Shown in pieces: positions 21,690 to 29,857 of a stretch of 64,000 nt of DNA (its first letter is position 1; every line of letters starts with the position of its first letter). The notes under the pieces were generated by a model that did not search any database, was not told where the DNA came from, and was given only the letters and a program-made list of their open reading frames with translations. A program made the position numbers and the translations under genes. Source of the DNA: Gracilaria vermiculophylla (Eukaryota > Rhodophyta > Florideophyceae > Gracilariales > Gracilariaceae); contig JAHNZQ020000004.1 of assembly GCA_019155205.2 (NCBI GenBank), positions 564,658-628,657 of the forward strand. The letters are read 5' to 3'.

Positions 21690-22838
21690 ATGCTCGATAG
21701 CATGTCAACGAGCGTGTGTTGGACATGTACAGCGCAGTCATTTACTGATGGACTTCACCAGGGTCAGAAAAGACGTCACGTACTTCCGGCTACAAAAGAC
21801 AAATCCTTGCGAATTTCACGACGCAAGATAACGTGCCTCAACGAGACATCGGTTTCGAGGCGCGATATTTTACGATGTGCTATTGCATTGATAGGGGCTA
21901 GTGGTGGTTTCACGAACCAGGCTCTGCAACAAGCAGAAGCAGGATTTCGTCCATTTGCGCCTCCGCCTGACCTCGTGGTACGACTGAAACAAAGGATGTC
22001 GGAGGAGATGGAAGCAAGGGTGTTTCAAGAAGATCTGTATTACCCAACCTTTTTTTCCGGGACATGGAAAACCAGTTCTGTCCTTTGGTCTGTGACGTGT
22101 CCCGCTGGATACAAACTGTTCGGCCGGACCGGTGCTTTTGAAGAAGCCAAAAAGGTACGTTATCGTTTGCAGCGGAGGACCATTGCGCAGCGAGGTGCGG
22201 GCTGACATGGTGCTGTGGACGTGTTTCGCGGGGCATACAAACAGGGCATTGGTAAGAGTGTGCAATATGAAAGTCGATTTGTGCGGTCTAATGGACATGT
22301 GATTGCGGACAGGGTATTCAACGTCACGGCGATAGCACGTGCGATGTTGGGACCATATTCAGTGTTGCAATGTGACGAACTGGGTAAAAAAGCCAGTAGA
22401 CTTGCGGTTTCGTTGAGACCAGATGCAACTGAGGGTTCAGTATACTTGGTGGATTTGAAAACGATCGCAAGACATGAGCAGATGGACAAAATCCCGAAAG
22501 ACATCGAAAGTTCCTTTAGAATTCGTGAGGCATCAGTGTGGAACGACGTGGAAGCACGGGTTAATGATAGGATTCTTCAGGAAGAGAGTGAAGGTTTGTA
22601 CACAAGCGAAGTTGTTCGTCAGGATGTGCGGCTTGACACGAACGATTTGCGTGTTCAACCGCTGATCAAGCACATCGAGACTAGCACTATATACAGCTGG
22701 CATCGCGATCGGGATGATCGCTTTTCGGCTTGGCAGAAGACGAGCACATATCTAACAAGGTCGAACTTAATGTACGTGGACGCACGAGGTAGACCGGTCG
22801 ACGTGCGATGGTACAAGTTGGAATACTCTCGCGCGTGA
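21690..22838 (+). CDS. Putative thylakoid-lumen protein, DUF6816-like, two exons
   Basis: Exons 21690-22154 and 22245-22838 give 352 aa. The same frame is interrupted by TGA at 22203-22205, which a 90-nt phase-0 intron removes: GTACGT start, GGCTGAC branch point near 22200, AACAG end. Residues 55-80 contain a twin-arginine signal (SRRDIL then a hydrophobic Ala/Gly segment), the mark of Tat import into the thylakoid lumen. After it, FFSGTWKTSSVLWSV and, past the splice, VQYESRFV and VIADRVFN resemble the DUF6816 family of cyanobacteria and plastids. Function of that family is unknown to me. The extreme N-terminus is not a typical transit peptide, so an upstream exon is possible. Family call from memory, moderate. 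Confidence 0.65.
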
Positions 22839-22960
22839 TCTTTAAGCTTTAGGTGAGAATGGATTCGAAACCATCCATGGCGAGAACTTCGACAATTCAG
22901 GCATTATCCACAAGAATTCATTGTATAGTGCCCATTGCGTCCTCCGGGATAAAAAGGCGG

Positions 22961-22970
22961 TATAAATATA
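22961..22970 (+). promoter_or_regulatory. TATA element upstream of the split tRNA
   Basis: TATAAATATA ends 42 nt before the tRNA 5' end at 23013. Upstream TATA elements help Pol III initiation in plants and fission yeast. The role here is inferred. Confidence 0.35.
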
Positions 22971-23012
22971 TCAAAAATTCCCCGCCCTACAGGGTAGGTC
23001 AGAGAGGCTTCG

Positions 23013-23108
23013 CCCCCAGTAGCTCAATCGGTTTTCTAATTTTAATGCAACGTTAAGAGCATTGGTCTTATGAGCCAAAGGTTGCGAGTTCAAGCCTCGC
23101 CTGGGGGA
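23013..23108 (+). tRNA. tRNA (anticodon reads TAT, Ile) with a ~21-nt insertion in the D-loop
   Basis: The acceptor CCCCCAG (23013-23019) pairs with CTGGGGG (23101-23107), with discriminator A. The D-stem GCTC (23022-23025) pairs with GAGC (23057-23060), but 31 nt lie between them instead of 8-10. The anticodon stem TTGGT/GCCAA closes loop CTTATGA, so positions 34-36 are TAT. The T-arm is GCGAG-TTCAAGC-CTCGC. A-box (TAGCTCAATCGG) and B-box are intact, and TTTTT follows at about 23113. The extra ~21 nt look like an ectopic D-loop intron as in Cyanidioschyzon tRNA genes. C1-G72 and G37 are unusual, so the isotype is uncertain and a degenerate gene cannot be excluded. Confidence 0.8.
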
Positions 23109-23163
23109 CAGTATTTTTGGCTTTTCTATTCCAACGCGAAGCTGCGAAAGCGCATCATGTACC

Positions 23164-23384
23164 CGGCTCCGTGCACCTACCTTGCTTATGCGTGTTGTTC
23201 CCAATCATGTGGATCTTCGGAAAGTCTTTGAAGAGGGACTATTGATCAATTTGCTAAAGCGCCTCTGGGAATATGCTTGGCTCCACTTGCCTTGGTTATA
23301 TTAATGGTTCACAATCTTGTGGATCTTCGCTGTGTCTTTGAAGATGGGCTATCGGTCCAATTGTTAAAGCATCTCTGTGAATAC
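23164..23384. repeat. 110-bp imperfect tandem duplication over the 3' end of hemerythrin-like gene B
   Basis: Unit 1 (about 23164-23274) and unit 2 (about 23277-23384) align with a 110-bp offset. The best core, 23197-23274 against 23307-23384, is mostly identical (shared TGTGGATCTTCG, GTCTTTGAAGA). Unit 2 holds the last 25 codons and the stop of the gene. Unit 1 lies just past the stop and still encodes a recognisable S-P-S-S-K-T-x-R-R-S-T. Confidence 0.8.
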
Positions 23385-24172
23385 TGATACATTTTTGTCC
23401 ATCTTCGTTCCTTCGCTCTCAACCGAATCCTCGTCAGCGGCTCCAAGTTTGCCAGCTGCTCCTCCTTAATTTTGATGGGAACACCCTGAAAATACCCCCA
23501 GACCACATCACGTCCAACCTTACAGGCAAAAATGTCTCGTAAACACTGTCGAACCAAAGCACGAGCTTCCCATCTCATCAAGCCTTTTTCGACTACGGGC
23601 ACCAACTCCTTCATCTCCCATTCAAATATTTGATCTAGATCGACACCCAATCCGTGAATAAGTCCGCTCATCCTATCCACAGAACGCTGCATTCCATACT
23701 TTTCGACGGGGAAGTTGCGGTTTCCGGCTCGTCGTCCAGACATGGTGAACAAAAGACACTCGGCGTGTATTTCTACTAAGTGTTTCACCACCTTTTTCTG
23801 GCGCTCGCGTTGACGTTCCATTGCGGCGTTGAGACCCAGTCTTACTTCAAGCAACGCTGGATATATAATTTTGGTCTCCACTTCAAAGAACACGACGACC
23901 AAGTAAAAGAAGTGCACGAGCCATTTTTCAAACGCCAGCAATTCAGGTTCTTCGAAACCGTCCTTTTGACAAGCTGCACAGTGAATCATGCTCTTCAAAT
24001 CCACCAGCTGATGTCGCACACCATTGTGAAAGAATACAAAGACATCTGATGCCCATGACGAATCACTAAATACGACACCGAAGCCTTTCTCACTGGACTC
24101 CAGTGCGACGGAACCGTTGTTCTGGAACCAGATGGATTGATCGTATGCAGTCAGTTGCTTTCGAACTGGCAT
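23309..24172 (-). CDS. Diverged hemerythrin-like protein B
   Basis: A protein of 287 aa from ATG at 24172. After a short N-terminal region, FFHNGVRHQLVDLKSMI matches the first helix of hemerythrin-like protein A (HNAIRAELLDL). It is followed by F-E-K-W-L-V-H-F-F and then FFEVETKIIYP, the counterpart of the HHE helix, again with Phe in the iron-ligand His position but with Glu and Pro kept. A later helix, FEWEMKELVPVV, repeats the x-x-x-E-x-x-P pattern. The tail is basic and Ser-rich and lies within a 110-bp tandem duplication. The two proteins are probably paralogs of one diverged family. Metal binding is doubtful. No localisation signal is evident. Confidence 0.5.
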   Translation of the reverse strand: MPVRKQLTAYDQSIWFQNNGSVALESSEKGFGVVFSDSSWASDVFVFFHNGVRHQLVDLKSMIHCAACQKDGFEEPELLAFEKWLVHFFYLVVVFFEVETKIIYPALLEVRLGLNAAMERQRERQKKVVKHLVEIHAECLLFTMSGRRAGNRNFPVEKYGMQRSVDRMSGLIHGLGVDLDQIFEWEMKELVPVVEKGLMRWEARALVRQCLRDIFACKVGRDVVWGYFQGVPIKIKEEQLANLEPLTRIRLRAKERRWTKMYQYSQRCFNNWTDSPSSKTQRRSTRL

Positions 24173-25330
24173 TTTTGGTTTTTGATCACCGAACGTTTAC
24201 GAAGCGGTATGATACCTTTCCCAGCTTTCGAGCGGTAAATTGATGTCTCTCTGAGTGCCATGGGCGGAAGCTGTAAAATGCCATTAAATAATGGATACGG
24301 TGCGCACAAGCTGTGCGATTGCATGTCTCTCGGGAAGCCCAAAAGGGGAGCACGGAGATACGTGTACTGGTACTACCATTTGCATACGATACCCGAAAGA
24401 GTAGCTATTGTTCACCCTGCAACTGTGACTGTCTAACACGTGACATACCCGGTGTTTCACAGACCTCGGCCAGATTGTGCGTTCTTTCTTCAGTTTGACT
24501 TGCGGTTAGGGTTGCTGGAAAGATACGCAAGGTTGCGTGAGTAGAATGACGTGGACTTAAGCCGCCACTTCAGACCATTTGCGCTCAGGGCAGAGCTCAT
24601 TGTCTCGCGCTGCTAGTCTCCGGCGCTATGCTAACCTTACCATGAGCACTCCCTTTGGAGCGCGACGCAGGCGTTCGTGGGACGTGGGTTGCCTTCGTGG
24701 CATTGGGCACTTGCGTGATGCATGTCTCAAATGACAACACGGTAGTGTTTCAAAGCCACTGTAATGCTGCCCAGTTACAGTAGCAGTCTGCCCGTCGTGC
24801 GTCCTTTCGACCGAGCGCTACAGGGAGTGCTTATGACATTTTTTTTTGTGTGCCTTCCCGTAGCAACCCTCTTCTCCGCGTCGACTCTCAAAGCGCTTGA
24901 ACCCCGACCTTCCGTCTACTTAGTTGACAAGCACCCCTGCCCTCTTGTGTGCGGGGCTCTTCTTCCTCGAAGATATCTACCAGAACTTCGAGGACACCAA
25001 CGTGCAGTAACGGCTAGTAGCATCAACTGCTCCGAACCAAGGTTACCGCCTTACACTTGTTCCCTAAGCTTCATCCTTGTCATTCTAGAAGTCTTTACGC
25101 ATCGCAAACTCACAAGCACGCACAAACGCACACTATCTACCTGCCACACGGCTTGCTACAACCCTCCACCGCATTCGTATCACAACCCAAGCGAATCGGT
25201 TGTTGTCCAGCACCCGATCCAAACAGAAAACGCTTCAATGCTCCATCGCGTGCTTAGAAGTTTAGTGTGCATATCCCTCTGTTAGCCACGCGGGACTTGC
25301 GCTTGTGTACGCCGCGATATTAATGGAGTG
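24173..25330. other. Divergent spacer upstream of the Sen1-like gene
   Basis: 1.16 kb separate hemerythrin-like gene B from the Sen1-like helicase. The plus-strand frame at 24764-25285 (173 codons) has one hydrophobic stretch but no family features and is probably leader or chance. Promoters of both genes should lie here; no clear TATA was found. Confidence 0.45.
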
Positions 25331-28300
25331 ATGCAGGCAGTCACTTCCACTCCGCAAACTAGGTCTCTGGCGCAGATAGTTTGTGAATGGCAGCCTTCAC
25401 AACTCTCTGAAATCACCGAACGCTTTTCAGAATCCTCCTCTGCTCCGCAAACCACCTTCCCGACCTACCATAGTTATAAGGCCTACTTTGAGCCGCTGCT
25501 CTTCGCAGAGCTTTCTGCGGAGTTTCTGTCCGCTGTCGAAAAGTATCAAAGAGCATCCAACTCCCGACAGACAAAGATTCGAGCACGTCGCGAAGAAAGC
25601 GGCACGACTGTCGCTTTAGTCGCTGCTCAGAAAGTGTTCAAAACAAAACCGCCTGGGTTCGGATGGACCGTAGATGTTGAAACGACTGACAGACGAGGAC
25701 CGGTCGGGTGCGTGGACAATGATATAGTCGCCGTTTGGTCACAGGCGGCGACAGATAATCCACAGCACAACCGAAGTGCAAGTAGCTCTCGACAACTTCC
25801 TTCCTCGGCAGTCCTTTGCCTTGTGAAGAGTATTTCTCGCTCTGGTTGTCGCCTTGTGACATCCAAATTCCCAGATGGCAACGAAGATGGTCAGTCTATT
25901 CCAGAGGAAGACAAGAAAAAGTCGTCGTCTCCAGGTCCAGGTCCTCGTCGGTGGGTTATTCTACGTGTCGGATCTTTGACCACCGTGAGAAGAGAGTTTG
26001 ATGCGCTTCAAAGCATAAAGAACTCCACTCTGTTGCCAGTCATTTTGCGTCCACGGGTACAACAGTCCACAAATGTTGACGGAACCTCTGATTTTTCTTC
26101 CAATGTGACTCGGAAACAAGGAAATGACGCCACAACCCCCAAACCCTTAAGTGAACTCTTTTTCACGAAGGTTGTAGTTGACAATACGGGCCTTAATCCC
26201 TCTCAAGCTCGAGCCATCATTCACGCTAGCACAACACGAGCCGGCTTCTCCGTTATTCAAGGCCCGCCCGGGACTGGGAAGACTAGGACTTTGATCGGTC
26301 TTTTGAATGTTGTTCATATGGCACACTATCAAAAGTATTATGAGGGCTTGCTCGCTTCTTTAGAAGACCTTCATGGCAAGGTCAAGGAAAAGCAGAGTGA
26401 ACCGAAACCTATCCCGGACCAAGATAATGACAAGAAGATAGAATCTGAAAAACCCACTGAAGCGAGCCTTTTGGAAACTATGATGGATGACATGAGCAAG
26501 ACTGTTGCTGTGGCCAGTGACCTAAATACTCTTGCGTTTCCGAAGCACGTTTCAAGACCCAGGCTATTGATTTGTGCTCCTTCAAACTCAGCTGTCGATG
26601 AGATTCTCACCCGTCTTGTTCGTGCCAGGTTTATTGATGGTCAGGGCAGCCATTACTGCCCGGAACTTGCAAGAATTGGGGCCGGTGATCGCGTCTCTGA
26701 TGCCGCCAAACCGTTCACTGCAGAGGGCCAAGCTGAACGTTTTCTGGATAAGGTATGTGGCGAAGAGATGAGTCCTGAAGCTCGGGAGAAAGCTCAAAGA
26801 AAGTATCTTACATCATGGCAAAATCGGTGTAACACGCTTCTTGTACAATTATCTCGAACTCCAAAAGATAAAGAGGCTTCGCAATCCACAGTTATTCAAC
26901 TGCATGAGAATCTGGAAAGGCTGGACCGAGATATGAGACGACTTCGCATAGCGGTTGCAGATCGAAAGAAAGGTGTCTCAAGAGACGATAAATTGCGTAT
27001 GATAGCGAGGACGTATGTTGAGGATGCACAGCTTGTATTCGCAACTCTTTCAGGTTCGGCCTCAGGAATTCTCACCAGGAAGGGTTCTAGTGATTTTTTT
27101 GATGATACGCAATCTGCCCTTTTTGATACAGTTGTGATTGATGAAGGCGCTCAAGCAACTGAAACCTCATGTCTCATACCACTAGCACTTGGTGCATCAC
27201 GCTGCTTACTTGTCGGTGATCCGCAGCAACTTCCTGCGACAGTCTTATCTTCTGGTTCGGCAGGACTTGCGTACGGACAGTCGTTGTTGGAACGTGTTCA
27301 TCGCGCCGGACAAGGAGTGCTTTTATTAGACACTCAGTATCGAATGCACCCCGCCATATCATCCTTTCCACGTCGTTACTTTTACAACGGCAAGCTTGCT
27401 GATGATGAAAGCGTTCAAGGGGAGCACAGAGGGCGACCGTATCACAGGCATGCCCTCCGTCCTAAATTTGGCCCGTATGTGTTTCTTGATATCTCCGAAA
27501 GCCGAGAGAAACGTAGTCGAGACGACAAGTCAGTGTTCAATCCTATGGAAGCTGAACTAGCGGCATCAATCTACACAAAACTGAAGAAGGAATTTCCGCA
27601 AGATCCTTTGTTTTCTCCAGCCGCGAAGACACCCGGATCAGTTGCTGGATTTGGTGTCGTCACGCCGTATAAGAGGCAGATGCAAGAATTGCGCCAGTGC
27701 TTCGATAGGGCTGGGATTCCAACCGGTGATGTAGAAATTGATACCGTGGATTCATATCAGGGTCGAGAGAAAGAGTTCGTCGTGTTCTCATGCGTTCGTA
27801 CTGTATCTCTCAATCGAGGGATTGGATTTGTAAGGGATGTGAGGAGAATGAACGTAGGTCTCACGAGGGCAAGAGCGTCGTTGATCATTTTGGGTTCCGC
27901 TCAAGCCCTTTCCGAAGGCTCATCAGATTGGGCGGAATTAATAGAAGATGCCAATTCTCGTGGATGCTTGATATCAGTTTCAAATGTTTCTAGATGCCTT
28001 GAGCCCGCACCACCTCACAGTGATCCCCTAGTTCAGAATGAAACTCGATTGCTTTCAATCAGAGAAGGTTCTGCGAAGGGCAAACACCAAGAGCTGCCTG
28101 CTTCTGTGTCATCCACCGTTGGTTTTGCGAGACCAGGGGCAACAGGACCTACTGACCCAAGGAAAAGGTTTCTGCAGAAGAGAGATCGAAAAGAACCTTG
28201 CGCGAAACCGAAACCCATCGCAGTGGAGCTTGCGAATACCGCTAATGCACCAATTGCTTTATTGCAAAGGGCTCACGATCCGCAAACAGTGGAGCCAGCG

Positions 28301-29857
28301 CCAGTTCAGATGGTTCCATCGCAAACAGGACAGCCTCTTCGGCATGGTGTGGTGCCTGTGCAACCAAGTCAGCCAGAGATTAAACAGATGACGCAGGTGC
28401 TCTCAGACGCTGGTTTTGGAAATGCTAAGGCTGTCGAAGCCACTCTGGCAGATCACGTAAGCCGGGGTGGTAATCTTGACATAGAAACTGTTATGGCTGC
28501 TGCATTCGTAACTAATGGATCACGTCCTATTGAAGCAATTGAAGAAGAGAAATCCGAACCCGAAGTTCCCGTGCAACAAGGTCACATTAGTATAGGGAAC
28601 GATTCTGCTGAGATTGCAACTCAAGTGAATGCAGACTCATCCACTGGAAAAACAGTTCCCGCTGGAGTCGAACATTATCCTGTTCCAATAACGCCGGTCG
28701 ATGCACAGGTGGGCTACAACAATGATTTTGTGCGTCAAAACCGCAGAGATGCGAGCACTACGAAGGGCGCCCGGAGCGACAAAAGAATCGTGAAAGAGAA
28801 GTTCAAGAAAACCAAGGAAAGTACTGCGCCTTCTGGATGGGATCTTCTGTTTTCTAAGAGCAAAGACGGAAGCGGTGCTCCTGTGAAGAAGGAGAAGGCG
28901 ACTGATGTAGATCAGAGCACTGCGAAAGAGGAAAATGTAAAAGAACCAGATGAAGGCGACAATGTAGGTGTCAGCAACCAACGAAAGCCAAACAACCCGA
29001 GTGTTGGTGATCCGTACAGATCAATGGATTCCTCTTACAACAACGAGGCTGATGATGGGGAATGGAATTCCCATGCATTCAGAAGAGAGCCTGTTTCATA
29101 CGGGGAATACGCGGGACGACCGTGGAATGATCGGGGACGTGGTGGTCGGAAGCGTCCCAGAGGCCACGAGTCCTATCGTTCTCGAGGCCGAGGATATGAA
29201 AGAGGCCGTTCAAGAGGAAAACGAGGTAGAACTGAGCGCTTCAATCCTGATCGGGGTAATCCTGCATATGGTTCACAAACATCATGGAGAGGCAATGGAC
29301 AGTATGCTCCGAATGTCAACAACTATCCGGTTATGAATGTGTTGGACCCAAGCTTAGCGGCAGCCCACCCTGGAATCATGTCTTTGCCTCCTGCCCAGCA
29401 ACAAGTTCTTCAGCAGCAATTGATGCAGCAGCAGCTGATTCAACAACAAGTGCTTCAACAACAGGCGATTCAGCAACAGCACCAAGCTCTCCAGCAACAG
29501 CAAGTAATGCAACCCCACGCAGTTCTGCAGCAACACCAAGTCATGAATCCACATCAGGCTCTACAACAGCATGCTATGCAACAACAAGAAGCGCTTCGAC
29601 AACAAGCTGTATTCATGCAGTTGTCGGCCGCTGGAATAAACTCTAACCCGGTAAATGCTCCTGTGTATCCTGTGAACGAATTTAATGGATTTGTGGGTGG
29701 TATGACTGGAAACGAAATGCCGGGAGGATTCGTTAATCAAGAACAATGGACTCAGGATTCCTGGGGTCGCGAAAAGAACATTCAAAATGGATACGGCGGT
29801 CGTGGTCGAGGACGAGGTCGATACAGAGGGTACGGTAGGGGTAACAGATGGCGATGA
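25331..29857 (+). CDS. SEN1: Sen1/senataxin-type SF1 RNA/DNA helicase
   Basis: An intronless protein of 1508 aa from ATG at 25331. All SF1B helicase motifs are present: Walker A GPPGTGKT (311-318), DEGAQ (604-608), GDPQQLP (629-635), QYRMHP (669-674), DSYQGRE (807-813) and NVGLTRAR (841-848). A long charged insert after Walker A matches the prong of the Upf1/Sen1 family. Sen1 unwinds RNA:DNA hybrids and releases Pol II. After the core come a UBA-like helical stretch (about 1016-1060), an Arg/Gly-rich region (about 1260-1300), a Gln-rich region (about 1356-1430) and a final RGRGRGR tail. The large N-terminal HEAT domain of yeast Sen1 is absent, so a related helicase of the same subfamily is possible. 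Nuclear role in termination is inferred. Confidence 0.85.
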   Translation: MQAVTSTPQTRSLAQIVCEWQPSQLSEITERFSESSSAPQTTFPTYHSYKAYFEPLLFAELSAEFLSAVEKYQRASNSRQTKIRARREESGTTVALVAAQKVFKTKPPGFGWTVDVETTDRRGPVGCVDNDIVAVWSQAATDNPQHNRSASSSRQLPSSAVLCLVKSISRSGCRLVTSKFPDGNEDGQSIPEEDKKKSSSPGPGPRRWVILRVGSLTTVRREFDALQSIKNSTLLPVILRPRVQQSTNVDGTSDFSSNVTRKQGNDATTPKPLSELFFTKVVVDNTGLNPSQARAIIHASTTRAGFSVIQGPPGTGKTRTLIGLLNVVHMAHYQKYYEGLLASLEDLHGKVKEKQSEPKPIPDQDNDKKIESEKPTEASLLETMMDDMSKTVAVASDLNTLAFPKHVSRPRLLICAPSNSAVDEILTRLVRARFIDGQGSHYCPELARIGAGDRVSDAAKPFTAEGQAERFLDKVCGEEMSPEAREKAQRKYLTSWQNRCNTLLVQLSRTPKDKEASQSTVIQLHENLERLDRDMRRLRIAVADRKKGVSRDDKLRMIARTYVEDAQLVFATLSGSASGILTRKGSSDFFDDTQSALFDTVVIDEGAQATETSCLIPLALGASRCLLVGDPQQLPATVLSSGSAGLAYGQSLLERVHRAGQGVLLLDTQYRMHPAISSFPRRYFYNGKLADDESVQGEHRGRPYHRHALRPKFGPYVFLDISESREKRSRDDKSVFNPMEAELAASIYTKLKKEFPQDPLFSPAAKTPGSVAGFGVVTPYKRQMQELRQCFDRAGIPTGDVEIDTVDSYQGREKEFVVFSCVRTVSLNRGIGFVRDVRRMNVGLTRARASLIILGSAQALSEGSSDWAELIEDANSRGCLISVSNVSRCLEPAPPHSDPLVQNETRLLSIREGSAKGKHQELPASVSSTVGFARPGATGPTDPRKRFLQKRDRKEPCAKPKPIAVELANTANAPIALLQRAHDPQTVEPAPVQMVPSQTGQPLRHGVVPVQPSQPEIKQMTQVLSDAGFGNAKAVEATLADHVSRGGNLDIETVMAAAFVTNGSRPIEAIEEEKSEPEVPVQQGHISIGNDSAEIATQVNADSSTGKTVPAGVEHYPVPITPVDAQVGYNNDFVRQNRRDASTTKGARSDKRIVKEKFKKTKESTAPSGWDLLFSKSKDGSGAPVKKEKATDVDQSTAKEENVKEPDEGDNVGVSNQRKPNNPSVGDPYRSMDSSYNNEADDGEWNSHAFRREPVSYGEYAGRPWNDRGRGGRKRPRGHESYRSRGRGYERGRSRGKRGRTERFNPDRGNPAYGSQTSWRGNGQYAPNVNNYPVMNVLDPSLAAAHPGIMSLPPAQQQVLQQQLMQQQLIQQQVLQQQAIQQQHQALQQQQVMQPHAVLQQHQVMNPHQALQQHAMQQQEALRQQAVFMQLSAAGINSNPVNAPVYPVNEFNGFVGGMTGNEMPGGFVNQEQWTQDSWGREKNIQNGYGGRGRGRGRYRGYGRGNRWR
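29394..29620 (+). repeat. CAG/CAA-rich tract coding a Gln-rich segment
   Basis: Imperfect CAG/CAA/CTT repeats inside the Sen1-like gene encode alternating Q-runs with Leu, Met, Ile and Val. Codons are mixed, so the tract is selected as protein or old, not a young pure microsatellite. Confidence 0.8.

Noticed and set aside
22866..22885. B-box-like GGATTCGAAACC as a possible permuted tRNA half
   Set aside because: The T-stem has only four pairs and a mismatch, and no matching 5' or 3' half could be found nearby.
24764..25285. 173-codon frame upstream of the Sen1-like gene
   Set aside because: Composition is irregular, there is no conserved motif, and it lies where the promoter and leader are expected.
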